Position numbers and translations under genes: made by a program. 64,000 nucleotides of DNA from the NCBI RefSeq assembly GCF_900091315.1, contig NZ_FLSP01000019.1, positions 41,492-105,491 of the forward strand, written 5' to 3'. Position 1 is the first letter of the stretch, and each line of letters begins with the position of its first letter. The notes under the pieces were generated by a model. The model saw only the letters and a list, made by a program, of their open reading frames with translations, did no database searches and was not told the DNA's origin. This document shows, piece by piece, positions 1-8,473 of the stretch. This DNA is from Streptomyces sp. DI166 (GTDB lineage Bacteria > Actinomycetota > Actinomycetes > Streptomycetales > Streptomycetaceae).

Positions 1-136
1 CGACCTCATCTTCGACGTGGTCGCCGGCGCGGTGGTCCACCGCTGCCTGGTCAGCGCGGAACCGGCGGACGCGGCGTGGGTCCACCGGTTCACGACGGTA
101 CTCGTGGCGGGCCTGGCGGCCGCATCTGCCGACTGA
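1..136 (+). CDS. TetR-family regulator, C-terminal fragment (5' end outside window)
   Basis: The frame starting at base 2 is open to a TGA at 134-136 and encodes the last 44 residues of a protein. The pattern AGAVVHRCLV, then PADAAW and RFTTVLVAGL, is typical of the last two helices of the ligand/dimerisation domain of TetR regulators. The DNA-binding half lies upstream of the window, so no target or ligand can be inferred. It is convergent with icmA, with about 260 bp of repeat-rich DNA between them. The family call rests on a short segment only. Confidence 0.6.
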   Translation, partial: DLIFDVVAGAVVHRCLVSAEPADAAWVHRFTTVLVAGLAAASAD

Positions 137-398
137 GGTTTCGTCGCGGACTGCGGGTGCGTGGATGACTGGTCGCGCAGTTCCCCGCGCCCCCAGGTAG
201 CTGCAGTCGACCTACGTCGCCATGGCACGCACGCAGCTGCGGGCAGCCGTGCCTCCCCCAGAGTGGGACCCCAGGCGGCACAAACCGGCATAGCTGCGGG
301 CAGTCGTGCCGCAGGGCGGCACGGGTGGGCTGGGGGTCCCCCCTCCGGGGGAGGCCCCCCGATGGCGCCGGGCTGCGCACCCACCCCCGCCGTCAGCC
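137..398. repeat. Repeat-rich convergent intergenic region
   Basis: No convincing gene is present. The region carries GCGCAGTTCCCCGCGCCCC (176-194), a motif dispersed through many Streptomyces intergenic regions. It also holds two near-identical copies of AGCTGCGGGCAGYCGTGCC at 235-253 and 292-310, and a G/C hairpin-rich stretch at about 331-360 with CCCCC-TCC-GGGGG. The last element lies just past the icmA stop codon and could act as its terminator. It lacks a clear U-run. Confidence 0.5.
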
Positions 399-2099
399 TC
401 AGAAGCCCGCAGGCTCCGTGTACACCCCCCACTCGTCGCGGAGCACCCCGCAGATCTCCCCGAGTGTCGCCTCCGCGCGCACCGCGTCCAGCATGGGCTC
501 GATCATGTTCGACCCGTCCCGCGCGGCCGCGAGCATCGCGTCCAGCGCGGCCCGCACCGCCGCGTCGTCCCGCCCGGCCCGCCGCTCCCCGAGCACACGG
601 ACCTGCTCCCGCTCCACCTCGTGGCTGACCCGCAGGATCTCCAAGTCCCCGGTGACGGACCCGGTGTGGACGTTCACGCCCACCACCTTCTTGTCACCCT
701 TCTCCAGGGACTGCTGGTACCGGAACGCCGACTCGGCGATCTCCCCGGTGAACCACCCGTCCTCGATCCCGCGCAGAATGCCGGAGGTGATCGGCCCGAT
801 CGGGTGCCGCCCGTCGGGATGCGCCCGCATCCCCCGTTCCTTGATCTGGTCGAAGATCTTCTCCGCGTCCGCCTCGATCCGGTCCGTCAACTGCTCGACG
901 TACCACGAACCACCCAGCGGATCCGCGACGTTGGCGACCCCGGTCTCCTCCATCAGCACCTGCTGCGTGCGCAGCGCGATCTCCGCCGCCTGCTCCGACG
1001 GCAGCGCCAGCGTCTCGTCGAGCGCGTTGGTGTGCAGCGAGTTCGTCCCGCCCAGCACCGCCGCCAGCGCCTCGACGGCCGTCCGCACGACGTTGTTGTA
1101 CGGCTGCTGCGCGGTCAGCGAGACACCCGCGGTCTGCGTGTGGAACCGCAGCCACTGCGCCTTCTCCGACTTCGCCCCGTACACGTCCCGCATCCAGCGC
1201 GCCCAAATGCGCCGCGCCGCACGGAACTTGGCGATCTCCTCGAAGAAGTCGACGTGCGCGTCGAAGAAGAAGGACAGGCCAGGGGCGAAGACGTCCACGT
1301 CCAGCCCGCGGGACAGCCCCAGCTCCACGTACCCGAAGCCGTCCGCCAGCGTGTACGCCAGCTCCTGCGCGGCCGTCGCCCCGGCCTCGCGGATGTGGTA
1401 CCCGGAGACCGACAGCGGCTTGTACGCCGGGATGCCCGCCGCACAGTGCTCCATGAGGTCGCCGATCAGCCGCAGATGCGGCTCGGGCTGGAACAGCCAC
1501 TCCTTCTGGGCGATGTACTCCTTGAAAATGTCCGTCTGCAAAGTGCCGTTGAGCACCGCGGGGTCGACACCCTGCCGCTCGGCCGCCACCAGGTACATGC
1601 AGAACACCGGCACCGCCGGGCCGCTGATCGTCATCGAGGTGGTGACATCACCCAGCGGGATGTCCTTGAACAGGACCTCCATGTCGGCCGCCGAGTCGAT
1701 GGCGACCCCGCAGTGCCCGACCTCGCCGAGCGAGCGCGGGTCGTCGGAGTCCCGCCCCATCAGCGTGGGCATGTCGAAGGCCACGGACAGACCGCCGCCA
1801 CCGTTGGCGAGGATCATCTTGTAGCGCTCGTTCGTCTGCTCGGCGTTGCCGAACCCGGCGAACTGGCGGATCGTCCAGGTCCGCCCGCGGTAGCCGGTGG
1901 GGTACAGGCCCCTGGTGTAGGGGTACTCCCCCGGCCACCCGATCCGCTCGAAGCCGTCGTAGGTGTCCCCCGGCCGGGGCCCGTACACCGGCTCCACGGG
2001 ATCACCGGAGAGCGTGGTGAAGTCGGCATCGCGCTTGCGCGAGGCGTCGTACCGGGCCTGCCAGCGTCGGCGGCCCTCTTCGATGGCGTCAGCGTCCAT
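399..2099 (-). CDS. icmA: Isobutyryl-CoA mutase large (catalytic) subunit
   Basis: Cytoplasmic coenzyme-B12 radical mutase chain that interconverts isobutyryl-CoA and n-butyryl-CoA, linking valine breakdown to butyryl-CoA and polyketide precursors. The 566-residue length equals that known for IcmA. It contains only the substrate-binding TIM barrel, so the B12-binding small subunit IcmB must be encoded elsewhere. Two residues separate it from methylmalonyl-CoA mutase: Phe80 (TIRQFAGF) where MCM has Tyr, and Gln198 (EYIAQKEW) where MCM has Arg, the isobutyryl signature. The ATG at 2099 has GAAGG just upstream. In-frame sequence further upstream, to about 2441, is antisense to the next gene and is not used. 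A 24-bp perfect palindrome sits 8 bp before the start. The automatic label 'methylmalonyl-CoA mutase' would probably be wrong. Confidence 0.93.
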   Translation of the reverse strand: MDADAIEEGRRRWQARYDASRKRDADFTTLSGDPVEPVYGPRPGDTYDGFERIGWPGEYPYTRGLYPTGYRGRTWTIRQFAGFGNAEQTNERYKMILANGGGGLSVAFDMPTLMGRDSDDPRSLGEVGHCGVAIDSAADMEVLFKDIPLGDVTTSMTISGPAVPVFCMYLVAAERQGVDPAVLNGTLQTDIFKEYIAQKEWLFQPEPHLRLIGDLMEHCAAGIPAYKPLSVSGYHIREAGATAAQELAYTLADGFGYVELGLSRGLDVDVFAPGLSFFFDAHVDFFEEIAKFRAARRIWARWMRDVYGAKSEKAQWLRFHTQTAGVSLTAQQPYNNVVRTAVEALAAVLGGTNSLHTNALDETLALPSEQAAEIALRTQQVLMEETGVANVADPLGGSWYVEQLTDRIEADAEKIFDQIKERGMRAHPDGRHPIGPITSGILRGIEDGWFTGEIAESAFRYQQSLEKGDKKVVGVNVHTGSVTGDLEILRVSHEVEREQVRVLGERRAGRDDAAVRAALDAMLAAARDGSNMIEPMLDAVRAEATLGEICGVLRDEWGVYTEPAGF

Positions 2100-2107
2100 A
2101 CCTTCGA

Positions 2108-2131
2108 ATTTACTAGGACGTCCTAGTAAAT
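2108..2131. promoter_or_regulatory. 24-bp perfect palindrome before icmA (putative operator)
   Basis: The core ACTAGGACGTCCTAGT, extended by ATTT on the left and AAAT on the right, is a perfect 24-bp palindrome. It ends 8 bp upstream of the icmA ATG, leaving room only for the ribosome-binding site. A repressor bound here would block transcription directly. The size and symmetry suit a TetR- or GntR-type dimer. The cognate regulator is not identified; the MarR gene at 2574-3083 and the truncated TetR gene at the window edge are neighbours only. Confidence 0.75.
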
Positions 2132-2176
2132 GTCGATGGCAAACCGCCGTGAGCAGTTCCTCACGACGGTGTGCGA

Positions 2177-2509
2177 CTACGCCTTGACGGCGGCCGGCTG
2201 AGCGCCCTCGACCAGCGGGAGCGTCTCCCGGGCGATCCTGCGCTCGACGAAGAAGGCGGCCAGCGGGATGGTCCCGGACAGCAGCACCCACAGCAGCTTG
2301 CCGAACGGCCACTTCGCCTTGGAGCCCAGGTCGAAGGCGAAGATCAGGTAGATGATGTAGAGGACGCCGTGGATCTGCGAGACCGCGAAGGTCACGTCCT
2401 CGCCCTTGTCGAACCCGTACTTGAAGATCATGCAGGTGCACAGCACGAGCAGCATCACGGCGGTCACGTACGCCATGACGCGGTAGCGGGTCAGCACGCT
2501 GGATTTCAT
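2177..2509 (-). CDS. DUF3817 family small integral membrane protein
   Basis: The 110-residue protein has three hydrophobic segments: about 10-28 (MAYVTAVMLLVLCTCM), 43-60 (SQIHGVLYIIYLIFAF) and 71-90. The internal QIHGVLYIIYL signature and the FFVERR motif after the last helix are typical of the DUF3817 family. Function is unknown. It lies between a MarR gene and icmA on the same strand, so it may be cotranscribed with either. A second member of the same family occurs at 12915-13262. Confidence 0.85.
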   Translation of the reverse strand: MKSSVLTRYRVMAYVTAVMLLVLCTCMIFKYGFDKGEDVTFAVSQIHGVLYIIYLIFAFDLGSKAKWPFGKLLWVLLSGTIPLAAFFVERRIARETLPLVEGAQPAAVKA

Positions 2510-2573
2510 GCCGTCGAGCGTAACCGCAGGTTCCGGGCGATCTTCGCGCGGGTCCGGGGCCCGCTCCGGCCCC

Positions 2574-3083
2574 CTACTTCTCCTCGAAGTCGTGCGCCGC
2601 GATCCGCAGCGGCCGCAGCATCGCGAAGATCTCCTTGCACTCCTCCGCGTCGTACACGCCCAGCCCGAAGTCCATGGCCATCAGGTCCCGGGTGGCCGCC
2701 TCGACCACCTCGCGCCCCTTGTCGGTGATGGAGGCGAGGGTGCCGCGCCCGTCGTTGGGGTTGGGCCGCTTGGCGACCAGGCCGGACTTCACCAGCCGGT
2801 CCACGGTGTTGGTCACCGAGGTGGGGTGCACCATCAGACGCTCGCCGATCTTCGACATCGGCAGTTCCCCGGCCTTGGAGAAGTTCAGCAGCACCAGCGC
2901 CTCGTACCGCGCGAAGGTCAGCCCGTAGGGCTTGACGATCGCGTCGACCTCGCCGAGCAGGATCTGCTGGGCGCGCATGATCGAGGTGATCGCGGCCATG
3001 GACGGCACATTGCCCCAGCGCTGCTTCCAGAGTTCGTCGGCGCGGGCGATGGGATCGAAGGGAAGACTGAGCGGCTTCGGCAC
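2574..3083 (-). CDS. MarR-family transcriptional regulator
   Basis: The 169-residue protein has a winged-helix core at about 60-130. ELPMSKIGERLMVHPTSVTN forms the helix-turn-helix, and DGRGTLASITDKG forms the wing. A preceding amphipathic helix (MRAQQILLGEVDAIV) and a C-terminal helix would make the dimer interface. The start is the GTG at 3083. A short perfect palindrome, ACCGGCCGGT at 3097-3106, lies 13 bp upstream and overlaps the stop codon of the MFS gene; it could be an autoregulatory site. The gene is 22 bp downstream of the exporter gene, which may be its target. The ligand is unknown. Confidence 0.9.
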   Translation of the reverse strand: MPKPLSLPFDPIARADELWKQRWGNVPSMAAITSIMRAQQILLGEVDAIVKPYGLTFARYEALVLLNFSKAGELPMSKIGERLMVHPTSVTNTVDRLVKSGLVAKRPNPNDGRGTLASITDKGREVVEAATRDLMAMDFGLGVYDAEECKEIFAMLRPLRIAAHDFEEK

Positions 3084-3105
3084 GGCAATAGACCTTACCG
3101 GCCGG

Positions 3106-4368
3106 TCATATCGTGGTCAGCCCCGTCTCGCCCATCGGTCCGCGGGAGGTCCGCCGCACCTCCAGGACGAGGCCGAGACAGCAGGCCGTACCGAGCGCGC
3201 CGACCACCCCGACCACGGTCGCGACCGGCCAGAACTCCGCCGCCGCCCCGGCCAGCGCCATGCCGATGCCCTGGATGGTCATCAGACCCGCGGTGTGCAC
3301 GGTCATCGCCCGTCCGCGCAGTTCCTTCGGTACCGCGTCCACGAACCAGCGGTCCAGCCCCAGGGTGTACGCCCCGGCCAGCCCGGTGACCAGCAGCGCG
3401 GCCAGGATCCAGACCAGGCCGGGGGCGAGCGGGTAGACCAGCAGGGGCAGCAGTCCGCAGGAGGCGAGCGGGAGGACGATCCGGGAGCGGGCGGCGGGCG
3501 AGAGGGCGGAGCCGGCGTACACCTCGCCGATGATGGTGCCGACCGGCATGGCGGCCATCAGCAGGCCGACCGTGGCCGTGCCGATGCCGATCTCGTCCGC
3601 GTAGGCGGCGGCCAGCGCCTCGGGCGCGACCATGAACATCGGCGGCACCCACAGGAGCAGCAGCAGCGCGCGGATCCTGCGGTCGCCGAGCACCTCGCGG
3701 GCGCCTGCGAGGGAGTACCGCACGAGCGAGCCGCCCTGTGCGGTGGCGGGCCTGCGCCGGGTGCCGAACCGCAGGAGCAGCGCGGAGCACAGGTATGTGG
3801 TCACGGTGACGGCCAGGGCGCCGCGGGGTGTCACGACGGTGAGCAGGACGCCGCCGAGTCCGAAGCCGATCAGTACGGCGCTCTGCGAGACCATCCTGAG
3901 CAGGGAGCGGCCGAGGACGAAGAGGTCGCCGTCGCCGAGGATCTCGGCGAGGGTGGCGGTGCGGGTGCCGCTGAACACCGGCGAGACGACGGCGATCACA
4001 CAGCGCAGGGCGAGCAGTGCGGCGACGGGGGTGCCGGGCGCCGCCATGACCAGGGCGCATCCGGCGCAGACCAGGTCGCACACCACCAGTACCCGCCGTG
4101 CGGGGTACCGGTCGGCGATGCCCGAGAGCAGGGTGCCGCCGAGCAGGTAGGGCAGGAAGCCCATGGCGAAGGTGAGCGCGCTGAGCAGCGGCGAGCCGGT
4201 GAGCCCGTAGACGAGGACGGTGAGCGCGATCTCGCCGACGACGGTGCCGAGCAGGGAGAGCGCGAAGGCCGCGAAGACGGCCTGGAACTCCCGTACGGCG
4301 AAGACGCGGCGGTAGCCCGTGGGTTCCTGGAGGTCCGCCGACGCGGGCGGGCTGGTCTGGTCCGGCAT
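3106..4368 (-). CDS. MFS transporter (drug-exporter type)
   Basis: This is an integral membrane protein of about 420 residues with around 12 hydrophobic helices, beginning AVFAAFALSLLGTVVGEIAL and ending in a weakly charged tail. It resembles the MFS_3 (enterobactin-exporter-like) class of proton-driven efflux pumps. The ATG at 4368 is preferred because CAGGA lies 8 bp before it; an ATG at 4377 would sit on top of that ribosome-binding site. The gene is divergent from an ArsR-like regulator, and the 81-bp gap holds an inverted repeat. This arrangement suggests an inducible resistance or export module. The substrate cannot be told. Confidence 0.88.
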   Translation of the reverse strand: MPDQTSPPASADLQEPTGYRRVFAVREFQAVFAAFALSLLGTVVGEIALTVLVYGLTGSPLLSALTFAMGFLPYLLGGTLLSGIADRYPARRVLVVCDLVCAGCALVMAAPGTPVAALLALRCVIAVVSPVFSGTRTATLAEILGDGDLFVLGRSLLRMVSQSAVLIGFGLGGVLLTVVTPRGALAVTVTTYLCSALLLRFGTRRRPATAQGGSLVRYSLAGAREVLGDRRIRALLLLLWVPPMFMVAPEALAAAYADEIGIGTATVGLLMAAMPVGTIIGEVYAGSALSPAARSRIVLPLASCGLLPLLVYPLAPGLVWILAALLVTGLAGAYTLGLDRWFVDAVPKELRGRAMTVHTAGLMTIQGIGMALAGAAAEFWPVATVVGVVGALGTACCLGLVLEVRRTSRGPMGETGLTTI

Positions 4369-4409
4369 GGGCGGCATCCTGCCCAGGGGTGGGCCGCCCG
4401 CCGTAGAGT

Positions 4410-4425
4410 TTCGGCGACAGCCGAA
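4410..4425. promoter_or_regulatory. Inverted repeat TTCGGC-4-GCCGAA (putative ArsR-type operator)
   Basis: The 6-bp arms TTCGGC and GCCGAA flank GACA in the gap between the divergent MFS exporter and ArsR-like genes, 25 bp before the regulator's start. This is the expected position for a shared operator controlling both promoters. Binding by the neighbouring regulator is inferred, not shown. Confidence 0.6.
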
Positions 4426-4449
4426 TGTTCCGGATCAGGAGGAGGTGCC

Positions 4450-5433
4450 GTGCCGTCCCATCTGCGCTTCGGCGACGACGATCTCCTCCGGTGCCGGTTC
4501 GCGATCTCCCCGCTGTGGGAGACCCAGGACGCGGTGCGCACCCTGCGCCGACGGGACCGGCACGGCTACCACCCGCAGTGGCTGCGCCGGATCCAGGAGT
4601 CGGCCCGCGCGCTGGACCTGGCTCCGCTGTGGCTGCTGATGCCCAGGCGCGGGCACACCCCGGACTTCCTCGGCCCGCCCCCGATCGGTCCCGCGGCCGA
4701 CTTCGAGGAGGAGCTCGCGGCGGTCCGCTCGGCCGATCCGGAGGCGGCGCGCGACGACATGGCACGCGCGCTCGCCGACACCCCGGGCGCCCTGCACTCC
4801 CCCGAGGGCCGGGCGCTGCTGGCCGACCCCGCCCGCACCGTCCAGGAGCTGGCGGATCTGCTGGCGGAAGCCTGGCGCGTCCTGGTGGCCCCGGACTGGC
4901 CGCGGCTGCGCTCCCTCCTCGAAGCCGATGTCGCCTTCCACTCCCGGCGGCTGGCGGAGGTGGGTCTGGGCGCGCTGCTGCCCGAGCTGGACCGGCGGCT
5001 GTCCTTCCGCGGCCGCACGCTGACCATGGAGGTGGCCGCCGAGCATGTGCGCGATCTCGGCGGGCAGGGGCTGGTGCTGATGCCGAGCGTGTTCTGCTGG
5101 CCGGACGTGGTCAGCGGCTTCGAGCCGCCCTGGCAGCCGACGGTGGTGTATCCGGTCCGGGGCCTGGCCGGGCTGTGGGCCGAGCCCGCGGCCGGTACCT
5201 CCGAGGCACTGGTACGGCTGCTGGGCCGGGGCCGGGCGGCCGTGCTCGCCGCGCTCGACGAACCGGCCACCACCTCCGCCCTCGCCCACCGTCTGGGTCT
5301 CGCGCCCTCGTCGGTGTCCGCGCACCTGACGACGCTGCGGGACACGGGGCTGTTGGTCTCCCGGCGCTACGGCCACCAGGTGCTGTACGAGCGGACGCCG
5401 CTGGGGATCGCGCTGGCCTCGGGCGGCGCCTGA
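4450..5433 (+). CDS. ArsR-like helix-turn-helix regulator with DUF5937-type N-terminus
   Basis: The 327-residue protein has a long N-terminal domain (about 1-245; RFAISPLWETQDAVRTL is typical of Streptomyces DUF5937 proteins) and a C-terminal winged helix (about 250-327). The recognition region is LAHRLGLAPSSVSAHLTTL, followed by the wing RRYGHQVLYERT. The GTG at 4450 is chosen because AGGAGGAGG lies just upstream. The gene is divergent from the MFS exporter, whose expression it probably controls. The effector is unknown; no metal-binding Cys cluster like that of classic ArsR proteins is evident. Confidence 0.88.
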   Translation: MPSHLRFGDDDLLRCRFAISPLWETQDAVRTLRRRDRHGYHPQWLRRIQESARALDLAPLWLLMPRRGHTPDFLGPPPIGPAADFEEELAAVRSADPEAARDDMARALADTPGALHSPEGRALLADPARTVQELADLLAEAWRVLVAPDWPRLRSLLEADVAFHSRRLAEVGLGALLPELDRRLSFRGRTLTMEVAAEHVRDLGGQGLVLMPSVFCWPDVVSGFEPPWQPTVVYPVRGLAGLWAEPAAGTSEALVRLLGRGRAAVLAALDEPATTSALAHRLGLAPSSVSAHLTTLRDTGLLVSRRYGHQVLYERTPLGIALASGGA

Positions 5434-5476
5434 ATCATGTCGATTCCGTAATAATTGTCCCCTTTGTGGAACGATT

Positions 5477-5493
5477 GGTGACGTACCGTCACC
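5477..5493. promoter_or_regulatory. Palindrome GGTGACG-3-CGTCACC upstream of cslZ
   Basis: A perfect 7+3+7 bp inverted repeat ends 18 bp before the cslZ ATG, inside a 78-bp gap that is AT-rich for this genome. It could be an operator or an mRNA leader hairpin. No regulator is recognised. Confidence 0.5.
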
Positions 5494-5511
5494 TCCGCTC
5501 CAGGGAGCAGC

Positions 5512-6510
5512 ATGTCCCGGCTGATCCACACCCTCGCGGGTCTCGCGGTGCTCGCACTCGTGGTGGGCTGTTCGTCCGAGGCCGACATCGACGAGGCGTC
5601 CGTCGCCGCCGCCTCGTCCCGGCAGGCCGCTCCGGCGCCCGGCTCCCCGTTCTGGGTCGACCCGGGCAGCCCCGCGGCCCAGCAGATCGAGCTGTGGCAG
5701 CGGCAGGGCCGGACCGAGGACGCCAAGCTGCTGCGCCGGATCGCGGACCGGCCCGCCGCCCTGTGGCCGACGGGGGAGAGCGACCCCGGGCCCGCCATCC
5801 GCGCGGCCACCGCCGCGGCGGCCGCCGAGGGGCGTACCGCGGTGTTCGTGGCGTACGACATCCCGCACCGGGACTGCGGGCAGCACTCCGCGGGCGGCGC
5901 GCCCGACGCCGACGCCTACCGGCGGTGGATCGAGCGGTTCGCCCAGTCGCTCGGCGGCAGCAAGGCGCTGGTGGTGCTGGAGCCGGACGCCGTCGCGCAC
6001 ATGGTGGACGGCTGCACGCCGGGCGAACTGCACGCCGAGCGGGAGCAGTTGCTGAGCGAGGCGATCCGTCGTTTCAAGCGGCAGCCGCACACCAAGGTCT
6101 ACCTCGACGCGGGCAACCCGGCCTGGATCAAGGAGCCGGAGAAGCTGGTCGAACCGCTGCTGCGGGCCGGGATCGCGGAGGCCGACGGGTTCGCGCTCAA
6201 CGTCTCCAACTTCCAGACCGACGAGGTCACCAAGGAGTACGGACGGGTGCTGTCCCGGCGGCTGGACGGCAAGCACTTCGTGATCGACACCAGCCGCAAC
6301 GGCAACGGCCCGCTGCCCGGCGTCTGGTGCAACCCGCCGGGCCGCGCCCTCGGCAGCGCGCCCACGACGAGGACCGGGGATCCCGTCGTGGACGCCTACC
6401 TCTGGGTCAAGCGGCCCGGGGAGTCGGACGGCACCTGCGCGGGCGGCCCGCCGGCCGGCCAGTGGTGGCCGGAGTACGCGCTGGGCCTGGCCCGCAACGC
6501 CAAGGGCTAG
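5512..6510 (+). CDS. cslZ: Glycoside hydrolase family 6 lipoprotein (tip-glycan endoglucanase)
   Basis: Predicted secreted lipoprotein of 332 residues. A short hydrophobic signal is followed by the lipobox VVGC, giving a lipidated Cys20. The GH6 domain spans about 45-330. Asp121 in HRDCGQHSAGG and Asp159 in VVLEPDAVAH match the catalytic acids of GH6 (RDC and EPD motifs). The family hydrolyses beta-1,4-glucan with inversion. The gene is convergent with glxA with a 4-bp gap. The set GH6/GlxA/CslA is the known Streptomyces system for a cellulose-like polymer at hyphal tips, where CslZ is thought to trim the product. The lipid anchor would hold it at the outer membrane face. Confidence 0.93.
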   Translation: MSRLIHTLAGLAVLALVVGCSSEADIDEASVAAASSRQAAPAPGSPFWVDPGSPAAQQIELWQRQGRTEDAKLLRRIADRPAALWPTGESDPGPAIRAATAAAAAEGRTAVFVAYDIPHRDCGQHSAGGAPDADAYRRWIERFAQSLGGSKALVVLEPDAVAHMVDGCTPGELHAEREQLLSEAIRRFKRQPHTKVYLDAGNPAWIKEPEKLVEPLLRAGIAEADGFALNVSNFQTDEVTKEYGRVLSRRLDGKHFVIDTSRNGNGPLPGVWCNPPGRALGSAPTTRTGDPVVDAYLWVKRPGESDGTCAGGPPAGQWWPEYALGLARNAKG

Positions 6511-6514
6511 CGGG

Positions 6515-8470
6515 TCACTTCACCTGGATCCACTTGGCCACCGAGGGTGTGCCCTCGGCGTCCGTCACGAACAGCATGTACCAGCCGGGCGGCACCAGGG
6601 CCGGGTCCTCGGGGACGGTGACCGTCACCGAGTCCTCGCCCTTGGCCAGGCCGAGCGCGATGGAGCGCTGCTCGACGTCGGTGGTGTGGGTGACCGCGCT
6701 GGGCCGCATCAGACGGGCCTTGGCGATCCGTTCGGGGTGGTCGGTGGTGAAGGTCGCCTCCCGGTTCTCGGGCAGCGCCTCGGGGCCGTCCTTCAGTACG
6801 GGCCGGTCGGCGCCGTTCTTGTGCAGGGCGGGCGGGGTGAAGACCTCCATGCGCTGCTCGAAGTGGCCGAGCTTGGTGTTCTGCTGGTCGTCGAAGAGCG
6901 GGTCGGAGCCGAAGGTGGCGATGCGGCCGTCGGGCAGCAGCAGCGCCTCGGAGTGGTAGTTGCGGCCCACCTTGGGCGCGGCGGCCTCCCGGAAGCGGTT
7001 CTCCTTGGGGACGTAGAACTGCGCCTTGAAGATGTTGCTGGCGCTGCGGCCGCGGTAGTCCTCGGAGCCGTTGGTGGTGAACACCGTGTCGTCCGGCATG
7101 ATCACGCTGTTCAGGTAGCGGGTGCCCTGCGGCAGGTCGGGGCCGTCCTCGAAGGCCGGGTTGTCCTTCTTCAGATCGACGACCGCGGTGCGCGGGGTGG
7201 ACTTCTTCGACTCGCCGACGCCTCCGCCGCCGAGGATCATCACCTTCTGGTCCTGCGCGGGCGGCAGCAGCAGCGAGGCGGCGGTCTCGGTCTGGTCCAG
7301 GTCGCGCAGCCCCGGCACCTTGGTGAAGGTGTTGGTCTCCAGGTCCCACAGGCCCGGTTCGCGGCCCTGGTCGGCGGGCCCGTAACCGGCGTTGGCGGCC
7401 GGGTAGAAGAGCTTGCCGCCCTTGGTGAGGAACAGCGCCGGATAGGTGGGGAAGTAGCGCTTGGGGCCCGGGGACCACTTCTTGGTCTTCGGGTCGTAGA
7501 TCTCGTTGTCGCCGGGGTCGATCACCCCGACGTCGTCGAGCCCGGAGACCGCGAGGACGCGTCCGTCCTCCAGGCCGACCAGGGTCGGGTACCAGCGGGC
7601 CTTGTCCATCGGGTCGACCGGGACGTACTTCTCGGCGACCGGGTCGAACTCGTAGGCGGCGCGGATGCCCTGGAAGTCCTGCTTGTCCAGGGTGATCTTC
7701 TCGGAGAGGCCGTAGGTGTTCTTCGCCTCCTCGCCGGTCAGCCCGACGATCTCGTACTGCGCCTGCTTGTTGGTGACGGACAGCGGGCCTTCCTCCATGG
7801 CCTCCACGAAGACGCGGGCCTCACTGGCGGTGACCTTGGTCTGCCAGGGCTGCATCACCCCGGCCTTGTTGTAGGTGACCTTGAAGGTGCGCTTGGCCTT
7901 GGGGACGGTGACGTCGAACTTGGTGACGTACTCGACGCCCGCCGGTGAGCGGAAGCGGGTGCCCTTCTTCAGGAACACGGCCTTGTCGGGGCTCTCGTTC
8001 TTCACCCGCATACCGCCGCCGGCCCGCTCGACCTCACCGTCCAGCAGCTCGTAGCGGGCGGTGCCGCCGGCCACCAGCAGGCGTCCGTCGGGGAGTTGGG
8101 CGTGGCCGGAGCAGAAGAAGTCGTCCGGGGTGGGGATCTTCTTGAAGGTGTTCTTCACCGGGTCCCACAGGACGGTGTCGAAGTCGCCCGCGTCGAACTT
8201 GCGCTGCTCGTTGCCGGAGCCCGCGACGATGAGCACCTTGCCGGTGTGCAGCAGGGCCGCATGGATGGCGTTGGTGCGGTACTGCTCGGGGATGTCGACC
8301 ATGCTCCAGGACCCGTAGCGGGCCTTGTAGCCGGGCTGGGCGATCTTGTACTCGTGGTACTTCTCCCCCGCGAAATCCAGCGCGGCGGGGGCGTTCAGGC
8401 CCAGCAGGATCGTGATGCCGCCGATGCCGAGGACGGTCTTCTTGGTCTTCTTGGAGGGGCGGTAAGCCAT
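6515..8470 (-). CDS. glxA: GlxA, mononuclear copper radical oxidase (galactose-oxidase-like)
   Basis: The 651-residue protein has an N-terminal membrane anchor (about 11-32) and a Kelch-type seven-blade propeller. Its C-terminal Ig-like DUF1929 domain ends GWYMLFVTDAEGTPSVAKWI. Copper and radical residues expected of the family are visible: Cys120 (FFCSGHAQ) and Tyr294 (ARWYPTL) as candidates for the thioether-linked pair, Tyr505-His506 (GRNYHSE) and His595 (AVTHTTD). GlxA oxidises a sugar-related alcohol to an aldehyde on the nascent tip glycan and needs copper for aerial development. The gene begins 4 bp after cslA, so the two are translationally coupled. Confidence 0.95.
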   Translation of the reverse strand: MAYRPSKKTKKTVLGIGGITILLGLNAPAALDFAGEKYHEYKIAQPGYKARYGSWSMVDIPEQYRTNAIHAALLHTGKVLIVAGSGNEQRKFDAGDFDTVLWDPVKNTFKKIPTPDDFFCSGHAQLPDGRLLVAGGTARYELLDGEVERAGGGMRVKNESPDKAVFLKKGTRFRSPAGVEYVTKFDVTVPKAKRTFKVTYNKAGVMQPWQTKVTASEARVFVEAMEEGPLSVTNKQAQYEIVGLTGEEAKNTYGLSEKITLDKQDFQGIRAAYEFDPVAEKYVPVDPMDKARWYPTLVGLEDGRVLAVSGLDDVGVIDPGDNEIYDPKTKKWSPGPKRYFPTYPALFLTKGGKLFYPAANAGYGPADQGREPGLWDLETNTFTKVPGLRDLDQTETAASLLLPPAQDQKVMILGGGGVGESKKSTPRTAVVDLKKDNPAFEDGPDLPQGTRYLNSVIMPDDTVFTTNGSEDYRGRSASNIFKAQFYVPKENRFREAAAPKVGRNYHSEALLLPDGRIATFGSDPLFDDQQNTKLGHFEQRMEVFTPPALHKNGADRPVLKDGPEALPENREATFTTDHPERIAKARLMRPSAVTHTTDVEQRSIALGLAKGEDSVTVTVPEDPALVPPGWYMLFVTDAEGTPSVAKWIQVK

Positions 8471-8473
8471 GGA

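Noticed and set aside
306..2126. Long plus-strand frames antisense to icmA
   Set aside because: icmA is clearly recognised on the minus strand. The plus-strand product is Arg/Pro/Val-rich without motifs.
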